Below, piece by piece: positions 10,033-21,911 of a stretch of DNA of 64,000 bases. Made by a program: the position numbers and the translations under genes. This DNA comes from Ampelomyces quisqualis (taxonomy: Eukaryota; Ascomycota; Dothideomycetes; Pleosporales; Phaeosphaeriaceae), in the NCBI GenBank assembly GCA_018398575.1, contig JAGTXZ010000005.1, forward strand, positions 1,736,001 through 1,800,000, in the 5' to 3' direction. The notes beneath the pieces are model-generated. The model saw only the letters and a program-made list of their open reading frames with translations. It ran no database searches and was not told the DNA's origin. Position 1 is the first letter of the stretch, and each line of letters begins with the position of its first letter.

Positions 10033-12487
10033 GCGTAGAGGTGGAGGTGCATTTTCTTGGCACTTTATCTAGGGAGAGGAGCAAAATTTATTGATGCATA
10101 GCGAGGCATCTGTGTATATGGCACAATTGAAACAAATGTAGAACTCATCAACGGTTGTTTATAACGAGATCTACATGCGGCGCAGCTTGCTGGTAGCGTG
10201 CTTGTGAGTGCGAATTGTACTTCCAATGTTCGAGGAAGACACCCCCGAATCAGCATAGCGCGCGGAGTCAAACCTCACTTCCCAACGTCGCGAAGACACC
10301 TCTGTTCTTCACACACTACAGAATGAATCATTATTATCACCCATGCAGCGCATTGTAGAATAAATGGATACACTGAGTAATATGCAAGGTATCTCTAGGC
10401 TCACAGGCCGTTGCAGGCCTACCTGGCAGCGGGCGCCACCGCCCTTAAATAGTTTGTACGGTGAGTGCACGCGCGATGGCATCTTGTTTTGCAAAGATCA
10501 GCGAATAGGTAGTTACGGATTTTTTCATCATTTCCTCTTTCCCTCTCTTAAGCTCATGGTGTCTCTCTGCTTTTGCTTCTTTGTCTTGTACTTTTACATG
10601 CGAATAAACTTCTTTTATTACAAAAACGTACATGTCGCTATTACTCAAAGTTTTTCCTCCTCAATTGCATATCAGGCATCTTCAAGTTGTAATTTTAACA
10701 GAACGAGAGTCAGGGTGTTAGGTAAGAGTAGGTTCATGGCTTTTTGTCATTGTTGCTGCTGTGAGCGCTGTTCGATTTCTGGTGTCTTCTGGGTCTTCAC
10801 TTTGGAAAACGGCCATTGGGATGCGCTCAACACGGCTCGCTGAAACGCGCACACTAGATTCATATGCTGGCGTTCCCACAGGTTAAGGCAATCCCAGCCC
10901 CCCACACTCTCGGTTTCTTGTCAGGATATTACAAGGATGATAATTGTTAGCTATATATTAAATCAGGATTGCAAATATGTCAGTGAGTTCCCCCCTCTCA
11001 AGATCCGCGAGTACATCAACGCTGCTGAGGATGACGTGATGGATGATGAGGACTGAGGAGGTGATAATGGGGTGGGCAGTCACGTCGTCAACATTGCACA
11101 TGCCAAGTATCCCAAGTATATTAGTTCACCCCATAGGATTCGACAGCGCGAGAAACAGTAATACACATAGTTCAATCAGCAAGAGCGCACAATCACTAAC
11201 TAAATGTATGCTTCTAATCCCCATACAGTGTTTAGGATGAGTAGTCTTCGAGGCAGCGTGGAATGATCGGCTTTTGCGCAGAACCAGTCACGAAAGCAAC
11301 ATCTGGAGTTTGTTGAGATAGTGCAGAGTATGTAAGCTGAGCACTGTGGCATACACTGATTTACCGAAAGAGGCCCGGAAATCGATGTGCCGTGCTCACA
11401 ATCTTGCCGCTTTCCCTCTTCTGCAATGGTGCCGCGCTGCGTCGCTTCCTACCTATCCCATCTCCTCCCCACGTACAATCCATCAATCCCACCCCAACAA
11501 CATCAGCAACTGAGCATTCAGTAACGCAGTTCCCTTGGTGCTCTCATCGTTCCTTAAATCTATCAAATTGGAGATATCCGATTAACTAGGTTTCATATTG
11601 ATCATCGTTCAGGTTTGTTGGCCAGCATCACTGCCATGGGTACCTCAGAGTATAGCAGGTGGCAACGATCTGATCCCAAAATTCAGTTTCCAACGCTTCA
11701 GCAGTTTCAGTGCTGTCATTCGTGAATCAATCTCCTTGACAAAGCTTGTTCCCGTAAATATTCTCCCAAAGAGGCAACATGGGCTTTTGCCGACAGTTGA
11801 CCAACATCTCATCTCGCATCGACCAAGGAAATGTGAAGCCGATACAACTTCGTCGACCAATTGCATCTTACGCTCATTTTCGGGCTGATAGGGACGCGAA
11901 TCGCCGGAATATTTGCCCCACATGTTCGCCATATTGAGGTCGAAGCGCGATTGTGGAGCGATATTGGAATGCAAGACATAGTACCCGCCGGCAGTTCACG
12001 ACTGCGAAGCAACCATGGGTCTATCGTGAGGCATTGTAGTAGTATCGGTATACTCCCAATGACTTTAACAACCTCTTTTCCGACTCGTTATCATTTATGA
12101 TTGCTTCCAAACAATTTGAAACTGCTACAATTCTCACCCATAAATGGCAGGCTGAGTATACTTCCTAGATTACAGTTGCTCGTGGAAAACAAAGCTCTCC
12201 GTGGCAATCTAACTACAACATTGCCAACACGCGCATGTACTCCGTAGATGAACGGTACAAGGGTAAAGTCAAGATCATTTACATCCCAAAATCAACAGAT
12301 GAAGCCAAGATTGTATAAGCAAGACACGAGAAATAGGCTCTCAACGTATCCTCTACGCAACGATAACGAATTTTCAGTCCATAAATTGTGTATGTTCTCA
12401 TCGTCTGTTTCTTTACATAGCCATCCCCTGCCCTCTGTGCACTGAAGAAAGTATACAACGTGAGAAACTCTGATAACATATAGCACA
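10033..12487. other. 2.4-kb gene-poor region, no supported gene
   Basis: No frame here shows a recognisable domain, splice-consistent structure or codon bias like the neighbours. Frames at 10364-10843 (+) and 11645-11974 (-) are the longest, but they contain no family motif. The region runs straight into the DUF1996 relic, and the whole 10-17 kb stretch looks like decaying sequence. One TACGGAGTA copy (as TACTCCGTA) lies at 12238-12246. Confidence 0.5.
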
Positions 12488-14014
12488 ATGCACCGGAGAC
12501 CTTTACTTCTCCAAGCTGGAATCTCTCAGGCAGCGATCCGATTCGGATGTAGCAGCGTCTAGATCCTCTAGTCGAACCGGGGAATATTCCATCGGCTCAT
12601 GTAAGTGTACCTGCGCGTGTGTATGATATTTCTATAATAGCCTCAACTAGGTACACCAGATTGTTGGTACGGCAGAGCTGGATTCGAGGATCGGGAGGAC
12701 TCTAACTTGAGCAATAGGTGGCAATGCGTTCAAGGCGACCATGACCGGTGACATTGGCGAACAAGGTACATCAAACACGCGCGTAAACATAAGGTATATT
12801 TATAACTACTTTTCCCGGTAAAGTCTCGCCTACGCTAACTAACAAGACTTCTCCAACTGTTGGACTGCCGCGATGTACTTTAAACACTCGAACGGCTCGT
12901 ACAAGTGCGAGAAAATCTACCCCAATGCCCAGATAGGTATGTGCACTCATCCCACAACATATTGAGGTGTAACTTAAATCGCTAGGGTATGAAGGTCAAG
13001 ACGTGGCGAATATCAAGGGGGGCATGACTGTTTACTACACGCAAAAGGACTTCAACAGCTCGGACCTCGGAAATCGCATTACGGCTTTTCCAACTGTGGG
13101 TCAAATGTCACATTTTTATTCCGCTCTACTAATGTAAGCATAGGGATTTCGCATGACTGTTGGCAACCCCACGGTAAACTCGGTCAATGACAGCCAGAAA
13201 GGCCTTGCGACGCGCGTACACTTGTCTTGATACAATTTTGACACGCGGCGGTGAGACCCAGGATTTTCCGAAGAAGCCTTGCTCTGCAGGTAGTATGGCA
13301 ATTCAGGTACTGAGCTCCCGATATAAAGTACTTGTTATGTCTCAAAGTTGAGACCAGCTCTGAGTCTGAAGTGCGCTGCCCGGGGTATTCTACACCCAAG
13401 CTGAGCCATCTTTCAAAGCAGCATGCACAAGTGCAATCCCCTCTCTACAAACCGTTGCTAACAAGCTCTAGTACGTTTCTCTCTTATGCCTCTTAGTTCA
13501 TCATAGCCATGCAAGTTCACACATTTTTCAGCCATCCGCTGACTTTCTACCCAGCCATTTCCCAGCCTGCTGGGACGGCAAATCTCTCGACTCCCCCAAC
13601 CACCAAGACCACATATTCTCCACCACGAAAGGCGGCTTCCCACCCGCCGGCCCCTGCCCTCCATCCCACCCCGTCCGCGTCCCGCAAGTCGCGTACGAAA
13701 CAATGTGGAACACCACCGAGTTCGTAGATATGTGGCCTTCTGACGGCTCGCAGCCATTTGTGTGGAGTTACTCGGACGGCAAGGGCTATGGCACGCATGC
13801 GGACTATGTGTTTGGGTGGAAAGGGGAGAGTTTGCAGCGTGTGATGAACAATAGCTGCGTGTTTCATGATTGCGGAAGCCCGGGTATGCAAGGGATACGG
13901 AAGACGCAGACGGTGGAAGAAATGAATAAGTGTGCAGTGAAGAGCACGGTGATCGAGTAGTTGGATGGGTGGTTGGAGCATCTGCCCGGGTTTGACGTGA
14001 CTATGGAGGAGTGA
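12488..14014 (+). pseudogene. Broken DUF1996-family gene
   Basis: Exon-like blocks in order match the fungal DUF1996 family of secreted proteins: P-L-V-E-P-G-N-I-P and H-V-H-Q-I-V-G-G-N-A-F (12560-12760, split by introns), a W-T-A-A-M-Y-F-K block (about 12850), M-T-V-Y-Y-T-Q-K, G-F-R-M-T-V-G-N-P-T, then F-P-A-C-W-D-G-K-S-L-D-S-P-N-H-Q-D-H (about 13555-13610) and M-W-P-S-D-G-S-Q-P-F-V-W-S-Y-S-D (about 13730-13770). Lesions: the frame slips between R-F-G-C-S-S and R-L-D-P-L near 12545-12560; a +1 shift near 13212-13222 separates L-A-T-R from Y-T-C-L-D-T; an in-frame TAG at 13958-13960 interrupts the C-terminus, after which L-D-G-W-L-E-H-L-P-G continues in frame to a TGA at 14012-14014. No signal peptide remains at the 5' end. 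The family's function is not established; some members carry a WSC domain, which is absent here. Confidence 0.8.
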
Positions 14015-14704
14015 GGGACTGGTCGGGAAGAAAAAGGGGCTGGAGGATACGAGTACTTTACTAAAGTACTTTTAACGACCGTTGAGGGATCGTAGTAGCT
14101 TCATTTAATTGTATAGAAGAGGTCAAAATCTAGGGAGTTCCATGTTATTACCTCTATGCTCCATGTCCTTTGTTCTTCGCATGACAAAAGTTTACCGTGT
14201 TCTACATGCCCGTTTGTGATGCGCAAAACGAGCTGTGCATAGGACGCAAGTGACGAACCTGTTATAGATCGATGCAATTGCAAATAAAGCGTCCGAATTA
14301 TAGGGCATCACTACATGAACGTGAAGATATTTGTAGGTTATCCTGGTAGTCACTGCAGTTCGTGAACCCCGTAGTGGGATCACCTACGATTGAGGATTAC
14401 TTTGTCCAATCGGATATTATTTTAGAACTTAAAGGACGAATTTTGATATAGCGTAAGGGATTGTAGCGAAGTAGCGGGCGACAATACAGGGCATACAACA
14501 TTGCGATGGCTACAGGCCGACTTACTGTTCAACGTGTTGAAGAATGAAGAAGCTGAATAGTAGCACGATATCCCCATATTACAAGAGTGTACATAATTCT
14601 CACGGTGGTAATCAATGGTCGCAATCGTGCTGCACACAATTTTATTGTTTTGAGTTATCTATGCACCTTTCTTCGTGCATCCTTTCCGCTTTGTGCTGCT
14701 ATAC
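14015..14704. other. Intergenic between two pseudogenes, nothing recognised
   Basis: AT-richer, non-coding sequence between the 3' ends of the DUF1996 and SRR1-like relics. No gene or repeat is supported. Confidence 0.4.
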
Positions 14705-15610
14705 TTATTCCAAGCCCACATCTCTCACTGCTGGAACTAGTGGAGCTTTTGGATGCGATCCTTGATCTCGCCGGTAGTACTCTTGCCATTCTGTTTGTCC
14801 GTGATATCGGCACTCAACAACGACGATGGAAGTGCTGTCGCTATCGTCAAAAACGTCATCTTCTCAGGGGAGAAGTCTTCCTTCGTTTTGTCCCCCACAG
14901 AAAGCTCGGCCGCATCTTAGCTTAATGAGCATATCGATCGAGCGCCTGGTGTAGGGTTGGGCGTAACATATGACTTCTTGCCATGGGTTAGTGATTACAT
15001 CGACGCCATCTTGCGCGTCATCCCAAGAACTCTTGTTCACATTAGTCCTGCTGAGCCTTTCCCTGTAGCAGAGCCTGACGCCAGATCGGCGATTATCTGC
15101 TTTACGGGAACCGTGGGGTACAAGGATACGACAAGGCTTGTATCATTGACCGCCAAGAACCCCTCGGGTTCTTGAACCACCTCTATCGGCACTATGAGAC
15201 TGGAAAGCAGAGGCTTGTCGTTGTCGATGTAGGCGGGATCCTAAGCGATGATTGATATAAATCTTTCGCGCTGAACTCCGTACGCCTCGTAGAATTCCTC
15301 GAGTTGCTATGCGATAGAAGAGGCAACAACGTACTGCATGATCGACTCTTTGCCGTAGCCCAGGCTGCCGTGAGCAAGACATAAGATATCTGTTATCTGA
15401 GCTGTGCTGGAGACGTTTGGTCATGATATTCAGGTCGTAGTCCTTGGGGGCCCGCGCGTCATCGAAATTAATGTACACTAGGAACTTGCAATATTCGATT
15501 ATCTCTTCCACATCATCGCCACACCCACTTACAATCTCATTTCTTACACTCAGCATGTAAAATTCGAAGAAGTTCGTACATCTCTTCGTCAGCCATAACA
15601 TGGGGAGCAT
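14705..15610 (-). pseudogene. Broken SRR1-like domain gene
   Basis: On the minus strand one continuous frame (about 15400-15075) reads I-T-D-I-L-C-L-A-H-G-S-L-G, then two in-frame TAG codons (at the points S-I-A-stop-Q-L-E-E-F and I-I-A-stop-D-P-A-Y), then D-P-A-Y-I-D-N-D-K-P-L-L, E-P-E-G-F-L-A-V-N-D-T-S-L-V and Y-P-T-V-P-V-K-Q-I-I-A-D. This is the core of the SRR1-like domain (Pfam SRR1 family), whose founding member acts in plant light/clock signalling and whose fungal members are largely uncharacterised. Further pieces follow in other frames: N-P-W-Q-E-V-I, R-R-S-I-D-M-L-I-K-L, a TGA, then V-V-V-E-C-R-Y-H-G-Q-T-E-W to a TAA at 14705-14707. At least two stops plus frame changes make it non-functional. 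Both core stops are TAG where Gln (CAG) would fit, which suggests C-to-T change at CpA. Confidence 0.7.
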
Positions 15611-15673
15611 TGCAAATCAGCCGAGGGACTTGGCTACTTCATGTTAACATTTGCAGCTCTCCAAACACAAAGC

Positions 15674-16110
15674 TTAAGGAGTGAACATGTTGCCATCGTT
15701 GATGAAAATACCCCAAAACAAGTTGTCAAGCGATGGCTCTTGGCCCTGAGTCTCATGTATCGCTGGAATGCCTAAGGATCCAAAATTGGACGCACTGTCG
15801 TAATCTACTGACCTCGAATTCGCTTGTTGAACTCCAGGGAAGGGATCATATTGATCGCCATGAGGGATTGTCGCCCCATCAGCTGTCTTCTCAAAGTTGA
15901 AGTGCTACCCCAGGCTATGAGCGCCGGCGGGAGGACTTCGAGAAATCATTTTTTGGATGCCCTTTAAGGGTGCCTCTTGCATTTGTAGCCGATGTGGACG
16001 AGTGGATTTTCGTTAAAAAGTCAGGAGATGCACCGGTGGCGGATAGCATGCGTATCAATGCTTCAACTTGCTGCTCGAGCTGCTTCATGCGCCTAAGTCT
16101 GTCAGATTGA
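15674..16110 (-). pseudogene. Possible relic of a fungal transcription-factor C-terminus
   Basis: The minus strand reads R-R-M-K-Q-L-E-Q-Q-V-E-A-L-I-R-M-L near 16110-16060, a short coiled-coil like that behind the DNA-binding domain of many fungal regulators. After a frame change comes F-N-F-E-K-T-A-D-G, P-H-G-D-Q-Y-D-P-F-P and S-L-D-N-L-F-W-G-I-F-I-N-D-G-N-M-F-T-P before a TAA at 15674-15676. Interrupting stops separate the pieces. No zinc-cluster or bZIP basic region could be reconstructed upstream (to about 16330), so the family is uncertain. It lies upstream of, and in the same orientation as, the SRR1-like relic. Confidence 0.35.
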
Positions 16111-16329
16111 AGATAGACGAGGTTGCAACAACGAGAGGAAGTCGTGATAATCCGAGGACAAAGAAGAATTCCGAATAGATGAAAACAATCATACCATCGA
16201 GCACAAGTCGCCGATGACTGAACTTACCGTGACTGAGCGTCGAAGGCACGTCTGCATAAGTTTGTTCGTTTTCGCGAAGCCACATGTAAGCAAGTCGACT
16301 TACGAGCGTGTCCTTGAGCCTCATATTCT

Positions 16330-17270
16330 AGCAAATTACTATATATGCATTTTTTGTTCAACTTTTCGCACTGACAGCAATTTGTAAGTAGCGCAAGCCT
16401 TTTGCTTCTTAGCTTCTTATAGCGCCATCTAAAAGGAGAAAGGTCTTTGGAATTGCGACGGATATAGGTGTAGTAATCTAGGGTTACGTTCTAATTCTGC
16501 TAACAATTAGATAACAGGGACAAAACTGAGCCGACTGCAGGCATTTGAAAGTTAAATCCTGGGCGAGCCAAGGTGTGATCGCATTCCCCACATCGGAGGA
16601 TACATGTACGACGACTGCAAAGGTTAGAAAGTTTGAAAGAAGGGAAAAAGTTATGTCTGCCATCGTTCGGCCTGCGTGCCTGAGCTGAGATATATGGCTA
16701 CGTCATGGCAAATGGAGGCTCTGTAGAACTTGGCGATCAGATCGACACGGAACATCCACGTGTGTACTGTGTAAGGCGACGGCCTGCCCATATCCCTACT
16801 CCATGAGTGGTCAGCTTATTGCATACTGAGCCTAATGTTGCGGAATGTTGCGGAACGTACGGCAGACTCGGTGTCGTCGTGTTTTGATTGCGTATCATGG
16901 AACGTCGCTGGCCGATGCCGCCCGGTCATTCGTCGAGATTTGCCCGGAAACAGCTGTATGTTAGCGCGAACCAGTGAACATGCAAGATACGCAATATGAT
17001 TAATAACTAATCTACATTATTGCCGAAGTATAAAAACCGCTTCGACGCCCTAGCTGTGTTCAGCAAGATAAGCGAGGCCTGAAACGGGGTAACCAACTGT
17101 AACGTATTAGTGGCGGTCTATGTGCCCAGCATGTACGGAGTAGAGACGGCCTTATGAAAGAGTCTAGATCTGCAGACCCCTTGCATTATCAATATGCGAC
17201 GTCATTCGCTAAAGTTTTTTCGAAGCTGGGGGAATAGAGACAAGGTAGAGACCCACCGAGATTCATCAAC
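16330..17270. other. Intergenic, no gene seen
   Basis: Non-coding sequence with one TACGGAGTA copy at 17134-17142 and a doubled ATGTTGCGGAA near 16834-16856. The 3' part must carry the upstream control region of the alcohol dehydrogenase gene. Confidence 0.45.
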
Positions 17271-17279
17271 TATATAATA
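17271..17279 (+). promoter_or_regulatory. Candidate TATA box of the alcohol dehydrogenase gene
   Basis: TATATAATA lies about 130 bp upstream of the ATG at 17409, a plausible distance for a fungal inducible promoter. The leader between them is C/A-rich and ends in a run aacaagaaaaaATG, a good start context. Confidence 0.5.
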
Positions 17280-17408
17280 GGAATCACAGGCCCTTCTTCA
17301 TCGCCTCATAAGATCGCGTATACCTCCTCTCACTAAGGCACACGCCTAACTTATACACTCCATCGCCAATAGTCTATAACATCAAATACTCATACAAAAC
17401 AAGAAAAA

Positions 17409-18453
17409 ATGCCTAGCTTCACCGTCTACAAAGGCTCCAAGGCGGGCAAGATCGTTAAGGCCACGACCGACAAGCCCGACCTTCAGAACGACCAAATCCT
17501 CGTCAGAGTCACTGCTTCCGGTCTTTGCGGCACAGATGAACACTATAAGGAAGCCGATATGGCACTCGGACACGAAGGTGCCGGTGTAGTCGAGCAAGTC
17601 GGACCCAATGTTAAGAACCTGAAGAAGGGTGACAGGGTTGGCTGGGGATACGAACACAACAGTTGTGGCCACTGCGAGTACTGTCTGACTGGCCGCGAGA
17701 CATACTGCCCCGAGCGAGAAATGTATGGCATGGCCAATCTCGACCAAGGAAGCTTTGCATCGCACGCCGTCTGGAGAGAAGACTTTCTTTTCAAGATTCC
17801 CGATAACATGACTGACGCAGAAGCTGCACCACTCATGTGTGGCGGTTAGTTACCCCGGAAGACTCTGTAGAGAATTACTAATATCGATTTTAGGCGCCAC
17901 AGTTTTCAATTCGCTTCATACGTATGGCGTCAAACCCACCGACCGCGTTGGTGTGATGGGTGTTGGCGGTCTCGGTCACTTGGCCATCCAATTTGCTGCA
18001 AAGATGGGTTGCGACGTGGTCGTCTTCTCAGGCAGCGACAGCAAAAAGGACGAGGCCATGGAGCTTGGCGCCAAAGAATTCGTCGCCATGAAGGGCAAAA
18101 GCAAAATCGATATTGGCCGCAAGGTCGATGCTCTCCTCGTTACCACCAGCGTCAACCCCGACTGGAAGATCATGCTTCCCGTTATGGCGCCTGATTCCGT
18201 AATCTTCCCGCTTACCGTATCCAGGGGCAACTTCGAGATACCTCATTTGCCTCTAATTCAGCAGGGCATCAGGATCCAGGGCTCTGTTGTTGCTGCTCGT
18301 GCTGTCCATCGCCAGATGCTTGCGTTTGCGGCGCAGCACGGTATCAAGCCCATCATCATGGAGTTTCCACTTAATGAGGCTGGTATCGAGGATGCAATGT
18401 CGACTTTGAAGGATGGAAAGATGAGGTACCGTGGTGTACTTAAGCCTCAGTAG
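17409..18453 (+). CDS. Zinc-dependent alcohol dehydrogenase, cinnamyl/NADPH type
   Basis: Exons 17409-17844 and 17894-18453 join across a 49-bp intron (with ACTAAT branch site) into 331 residues, normal for the medium-chain dehydrogenase/reductase superfamily. It should reversibly reduce aldehydes to alcohols with NAD(P)H in the cytosol. Catalytic zinc ligands C40 and H55-E56 (G-H-E-G-A-G) are present. The structural zinc quartet is C86, C89, C92 and C100. The Rossmann motif G-V-G-G-L-G lies just after the intron. The overall pattern (G-L-C-G-T-D, Y-G-V-K-P-T-D-R-V-G-V) resembles cinnamyl alcohol dehydrogenase / yeast ADH6-type enzymes more than classical ethanol ADH; the exact substrate cannot be told. 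The TATA box and gene-poor upstream region fit a regulated gene. Confidence 0.92.
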
Positions 18454-18647
18454 TGGTGAGCCGGAGAGAAAGGGTTTGAGCAGTGTGGCGTCTAGCGAAG
18501 CATAGAGAAATGAACATGTATGAACGTACTCTGTAATTCATCATTAAAGTTTCCGCCCTACGACCTCACTATTGTAGCCGCTTACGAGTCCTGCGTGAAG
18601 ACCGAGCTCGATCAGAAGCATCCATGTGCTTTCTTTCTTTACTTTTC

Positions 18648-19640
18648 TCAGTCCAATACCTTTCCAACGTCTGCGACAGGAAAGAAGCGTAAAAGCACAG
18701 GCAGCATATCTCCTGGTCCTACCATTTGCATTGCCGCAATCGCAACGCTCATATCGACCGGCGTCATAGTGTGCTGATCCTTTTGATGTCTCTTGAACAG
18801 CTCCGCCTCCAGCGGCACCATCAACGCCTCCAATAACTCATTTTTGCCCCGTATCTCTCCCTCCTCCATACTCTGGGGTGACTCATCCTCCTCTATCGTA
18901 CCTCCCTCCAGATGAATTTGCACCTGTCCCTGATCCTCCCTGCCTGGCACAACACTTCGCACAAAGGGCGCCACGCGCACATCATACTCTCTCCTACCCA
19001 TCACTCTCATCGCATAATCCAATTCATCTTCCCACTCCGCATTCAATCGACTCATCTCCTTCTTTAGCAATTTACTCTGCCCAGCTCGGAAGTGCTGGAA
19101 CATGCTCCACTTGCTCGCTTTCCAAAGCTTAATGAACTCTTCTCTCTTGTCGAATACAGTAGGCGTATTGTGTCGTTCCATCACTGCGGCGAGGTAGCTG
19201 ATGATGAAAAGCCGGGCCTCATGCTCGATGTTAACTTGCGAAGGCATCATCGCGTCTACGCAGAGAAGTGCGGTGAAGAGAGCGAGATTCCAGCGCGAGG
19301 TATCGTGGTATCGTTGGAATTGATGGGCTTCGTGCATGTGGTAGAAGAAGATGGCACGCGTAATGTTGAGGCTTTGTGAACTATCGTTTTTGATCGGGTG
19401 AGCATTGTCGCGGTCGATCGTAGCGCGGTTGCGCAAGAGGAAGGGAAGTTGGAGATCAGGTGGGATCGCGGGATTTTGCAGCGCTTGCGGGGTTGGAAGG
19501 AGGACCTCGTTGATGGTGAGGGAGGGTACGATGTACATGGGTATTCTCTCAAGCTTGCGCTCAAGTTGCGCTTCGAGGTGGACAAGATCGTTGATCATGA
19601 GGTCGGATGCCACAGTCAGGATATTCTTCTCGGTAGCCAT
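18648..19640 (-). CDS. Conserved-looking protein of unknown function
   Basis: The frame opens upstream at 19805, but the Met at 19640 (M-A-T-E-K-N-I-L) starts the ordered part and gives 330 residues; the 55 residues before it look like translated leader. The protein is soluble and mostly helical, with T-R-A-I-F-F-Y-H-M-H-E-A-H-Q-F near the middle and a Trp-containing helix K-L-W-K-A-S-K-W-S-M-F near residue 190. An acidic segment (E-E-D-E-S-P-Q-S-M-E-E-G-E) follows, and the end is M-L-P-V-L-L-R-F-F-P. No signal peptide, transmembrane helix or known catalytic motif is visible. It converges with the alcohol dehydrogenase, the stops being about 195 bp apart. I do not recognise the family. Confidence 0.75.
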   Translation of the reverse strand: MATEKNILTVASDLMINDLVHLEAQLERKLERIPMYIVPSLTINEVLLPTPQALQNPAIPPDLQLPFLLRNRATIDRDNAHPIKNDSSQSLNITRAIFFYHMHEAHQFQRYHDTSRWNLALFTALLCVDAMMPSQVNIEHEARLFIISYLAAVMERHNTPTVFDKREEFIKLWKASKWSMFQHFRAGQSKLLKKEMSRLNAEWEDELDYAMRVMGRREYDVRVAPFVRSVVPGREDQGQVQIHLEGGTIEEDESPQSMEEGEIRGKNELLEALMVPLEAELFKRHQKDQHTMTPVDMSVAIAAMQMVGPGDMLPVLLRFFPVADVGKVLD

Positions 19641-21911
19641 GGTTGATTCGTGTAGCGAGAAGATGACGAAAAGGTTAAGGTGGTCGGTTGATGTAAAATG
19701 GGTTGTGGGGTACGTGCAGGTGAGAGGTGAGCGTTTCTTCACTGTGTACGCAAGCACTTGCAAACTGCCCACAGTGAAAGCGCATCGTCCTAGAGTTATT
19801 TCCAAATATCAGTATACAAAGCGCTGAAATTTTATCGATCTGCGCCCGAAACCGCAAGTAGCTCACCTTGAACTCATCTCTTTTGAAACCAACCATAAAA
19901 TCTCATTAGCTGCAGGTGACTGGAAGTTCATCGTAGGATGAGTACGACACTATATCTTTATCTTCACAGTTCAGTGTCAACTCAATGTAGCCACCTCGTA
20001 CTCACATTCGACGTGCCTCCGACTCTTGTGATACCATGGTCATTGACTGGGACGCGCTCCACGGCTGATCCTGGTGCAGGCTTTCCCAAGCTCCTCGAGA
20101 ATTAAGTGATTTAACATGAAACTACGTTTGGTATTTTGCGCTCCACTGTTGCGAAAGTGAACTCTATACGAAAGGTATAGTGCGCATCTCAATTACCTTT
20201 CGCAAAACCAAAGGGACGCGATAACAGGATTTCTAAGGTTACGCACACCCGGCGCGACAGAGGCAATTGAAACCTCCGAGCATTCACGATCATTGCATCT
20301 GGGGTTATTAGGAGCTCCTTGACCTGAGATCGATGATCTATACATCATGAGATGATAAGAGATATACTTGGGTAGCAGTCTTGGCTACCAGTATAATTCA
20401 CCATATTGCCTGAGTACCATCTGAAGATTGCTGTGCTGACTGGCCCAGTATCGATATTGTCGAGCAGTGACAACCGATACGCGAAGATCAGCGGCCAGGA
20501 CGAAGATCTGGGTACAAAACGGTCGCCGTTGCTCCCTTCTGTATCTCTCTCGACGATCCACTTTAGGCCACTAGTATAGTCAGTCCATATCGAGCGCCCA
20601 CAGGTACGAAAGCTTGAGAACTTGGCTGAGACTCGTGTGAAATGCCAAGAATTCTCATATTGACATTGAGGTCTTGGAGTGGGAGATAAGCGAGCTAGTC
20701 TAGGCATCGTCCTGTGGCAAGAGTCAAGACGTCGCGAAGCTTTGAGCGATCTTGCGGCTTGACATGAGGTAGCGTGATCGAGATTCTTAGGAATACTACT
20801 CCGACCTTGAATCTCGGAACTTCTTCCGATGCATTCAATGAACTTACGGCGATACAATTTTGTTCGAGCTTGTAAGTACCTTTTTGGCTGGTTTCCATGG
20901 TCAGCACCCTCTCTCACGCCACAGTCATCGCACGATGAGGTGAATATGCCAATCAGCGAACAAAGATGCTTAAATCGAAAGAGGTCAGAGCGTAGGGAAA
21001 AGAACCCGGGCTAGAATTGATGGAGGCATGCAGTATATGGAATTCTGAAGAAGTCGATGTCTTAACATGGTCTCGGGTCTCTCGGGAGCCAGTAAGCCGC
21101 CTGGGGTAGCGGTAAGGTGGGGACACGCATGACCTTTGCGCCCAAGATCGGTGTATAACGATCCCAGACGAAGGCCCACCGTTATACAATTCGAGATGGA
21201 CTGCATGCAACTACAGTCATTTGTACTGTCCCTAGCGTCGAAAGAGGCGGAGAGGAACGCAAAACTACCCTTTTCCCACGCAGGGCGAAATGGGCATTGA
21301 TCGCAATAATGCTAAGCATCGACGATGTCTGTTGATCGGGTTGTACCACCTAAAGCCGTCGAGTAGGTCGTGCCGCAGGCGTCTGGCCGCTGCAGAGATT
21401 GGCTGTGTAGTTCAGTGGGATCCTAATGGGTCCATTTGTCTGACAGCTTGTGCATGTGCTTGTGTACTTCCGACTCCGCTTCACTGGCGGTACAGGTGCT
21501 ATTAGTCTGCCAGTACTAGCAGGTGGTTGTTCGAGAGAATAGTATGCACAGACAACCGAGACTGGACATCATCTGCTCATGTGCAAAGACGCTGCGGAGA
21601 AGCAATCTAACGAGGTTGTGTCGTAGTCTGGCGTGTGCGCGGCAGTGGTTGGCGCAGAGTTTTGGCGTGCCGGGCGCACGTCCTCGTAGGGGCCGCTGGC
21701 GGCACCCTGCACTCTCGAGGGTCTCGACCGCAGTCGTTTTCATCGCCTCTTACGATCAGAGCACTGCCGTTTTTATGCTAAATGCCATTCAGCTCTCATT
21801 GTCTGCAGGGACCTTCTCGCAGAATGTGCTTTGTTACCGTGGCCGGTCCAGACTTCACATAATCGGATTCTCCCTTCGCCATCTTCTCTCACACAAGACG
21901 TCACTCACGTC
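19641..21911. other. 2.3-kb intergenic region, no supported gene
   Basis: It lies between two divergent genes. Minus-strand frames around 20345-20917 are the longest, but they need frame changes and show no recognised motif. A short inverted repeat based on GCGAAAG/CTTTCGC occurs near 20150-20210. The final 300 bases are the presumed promoter of the SAM/HMG gene. Confidence 0.45.

Noticed and set aside
10364..10843. 159-codon Cys/Phe-rich frame
   Set aside because: No start context, no splice-consistent extension and no recognisable motif; composition follows the local T-rich DNA.
20345..20917. 190-codon minus-strand frame as a gene
   Set aside because: The more protein-like stretches lie in different frames and no family was recognised, so neither gene nor pseudogene can be supported.
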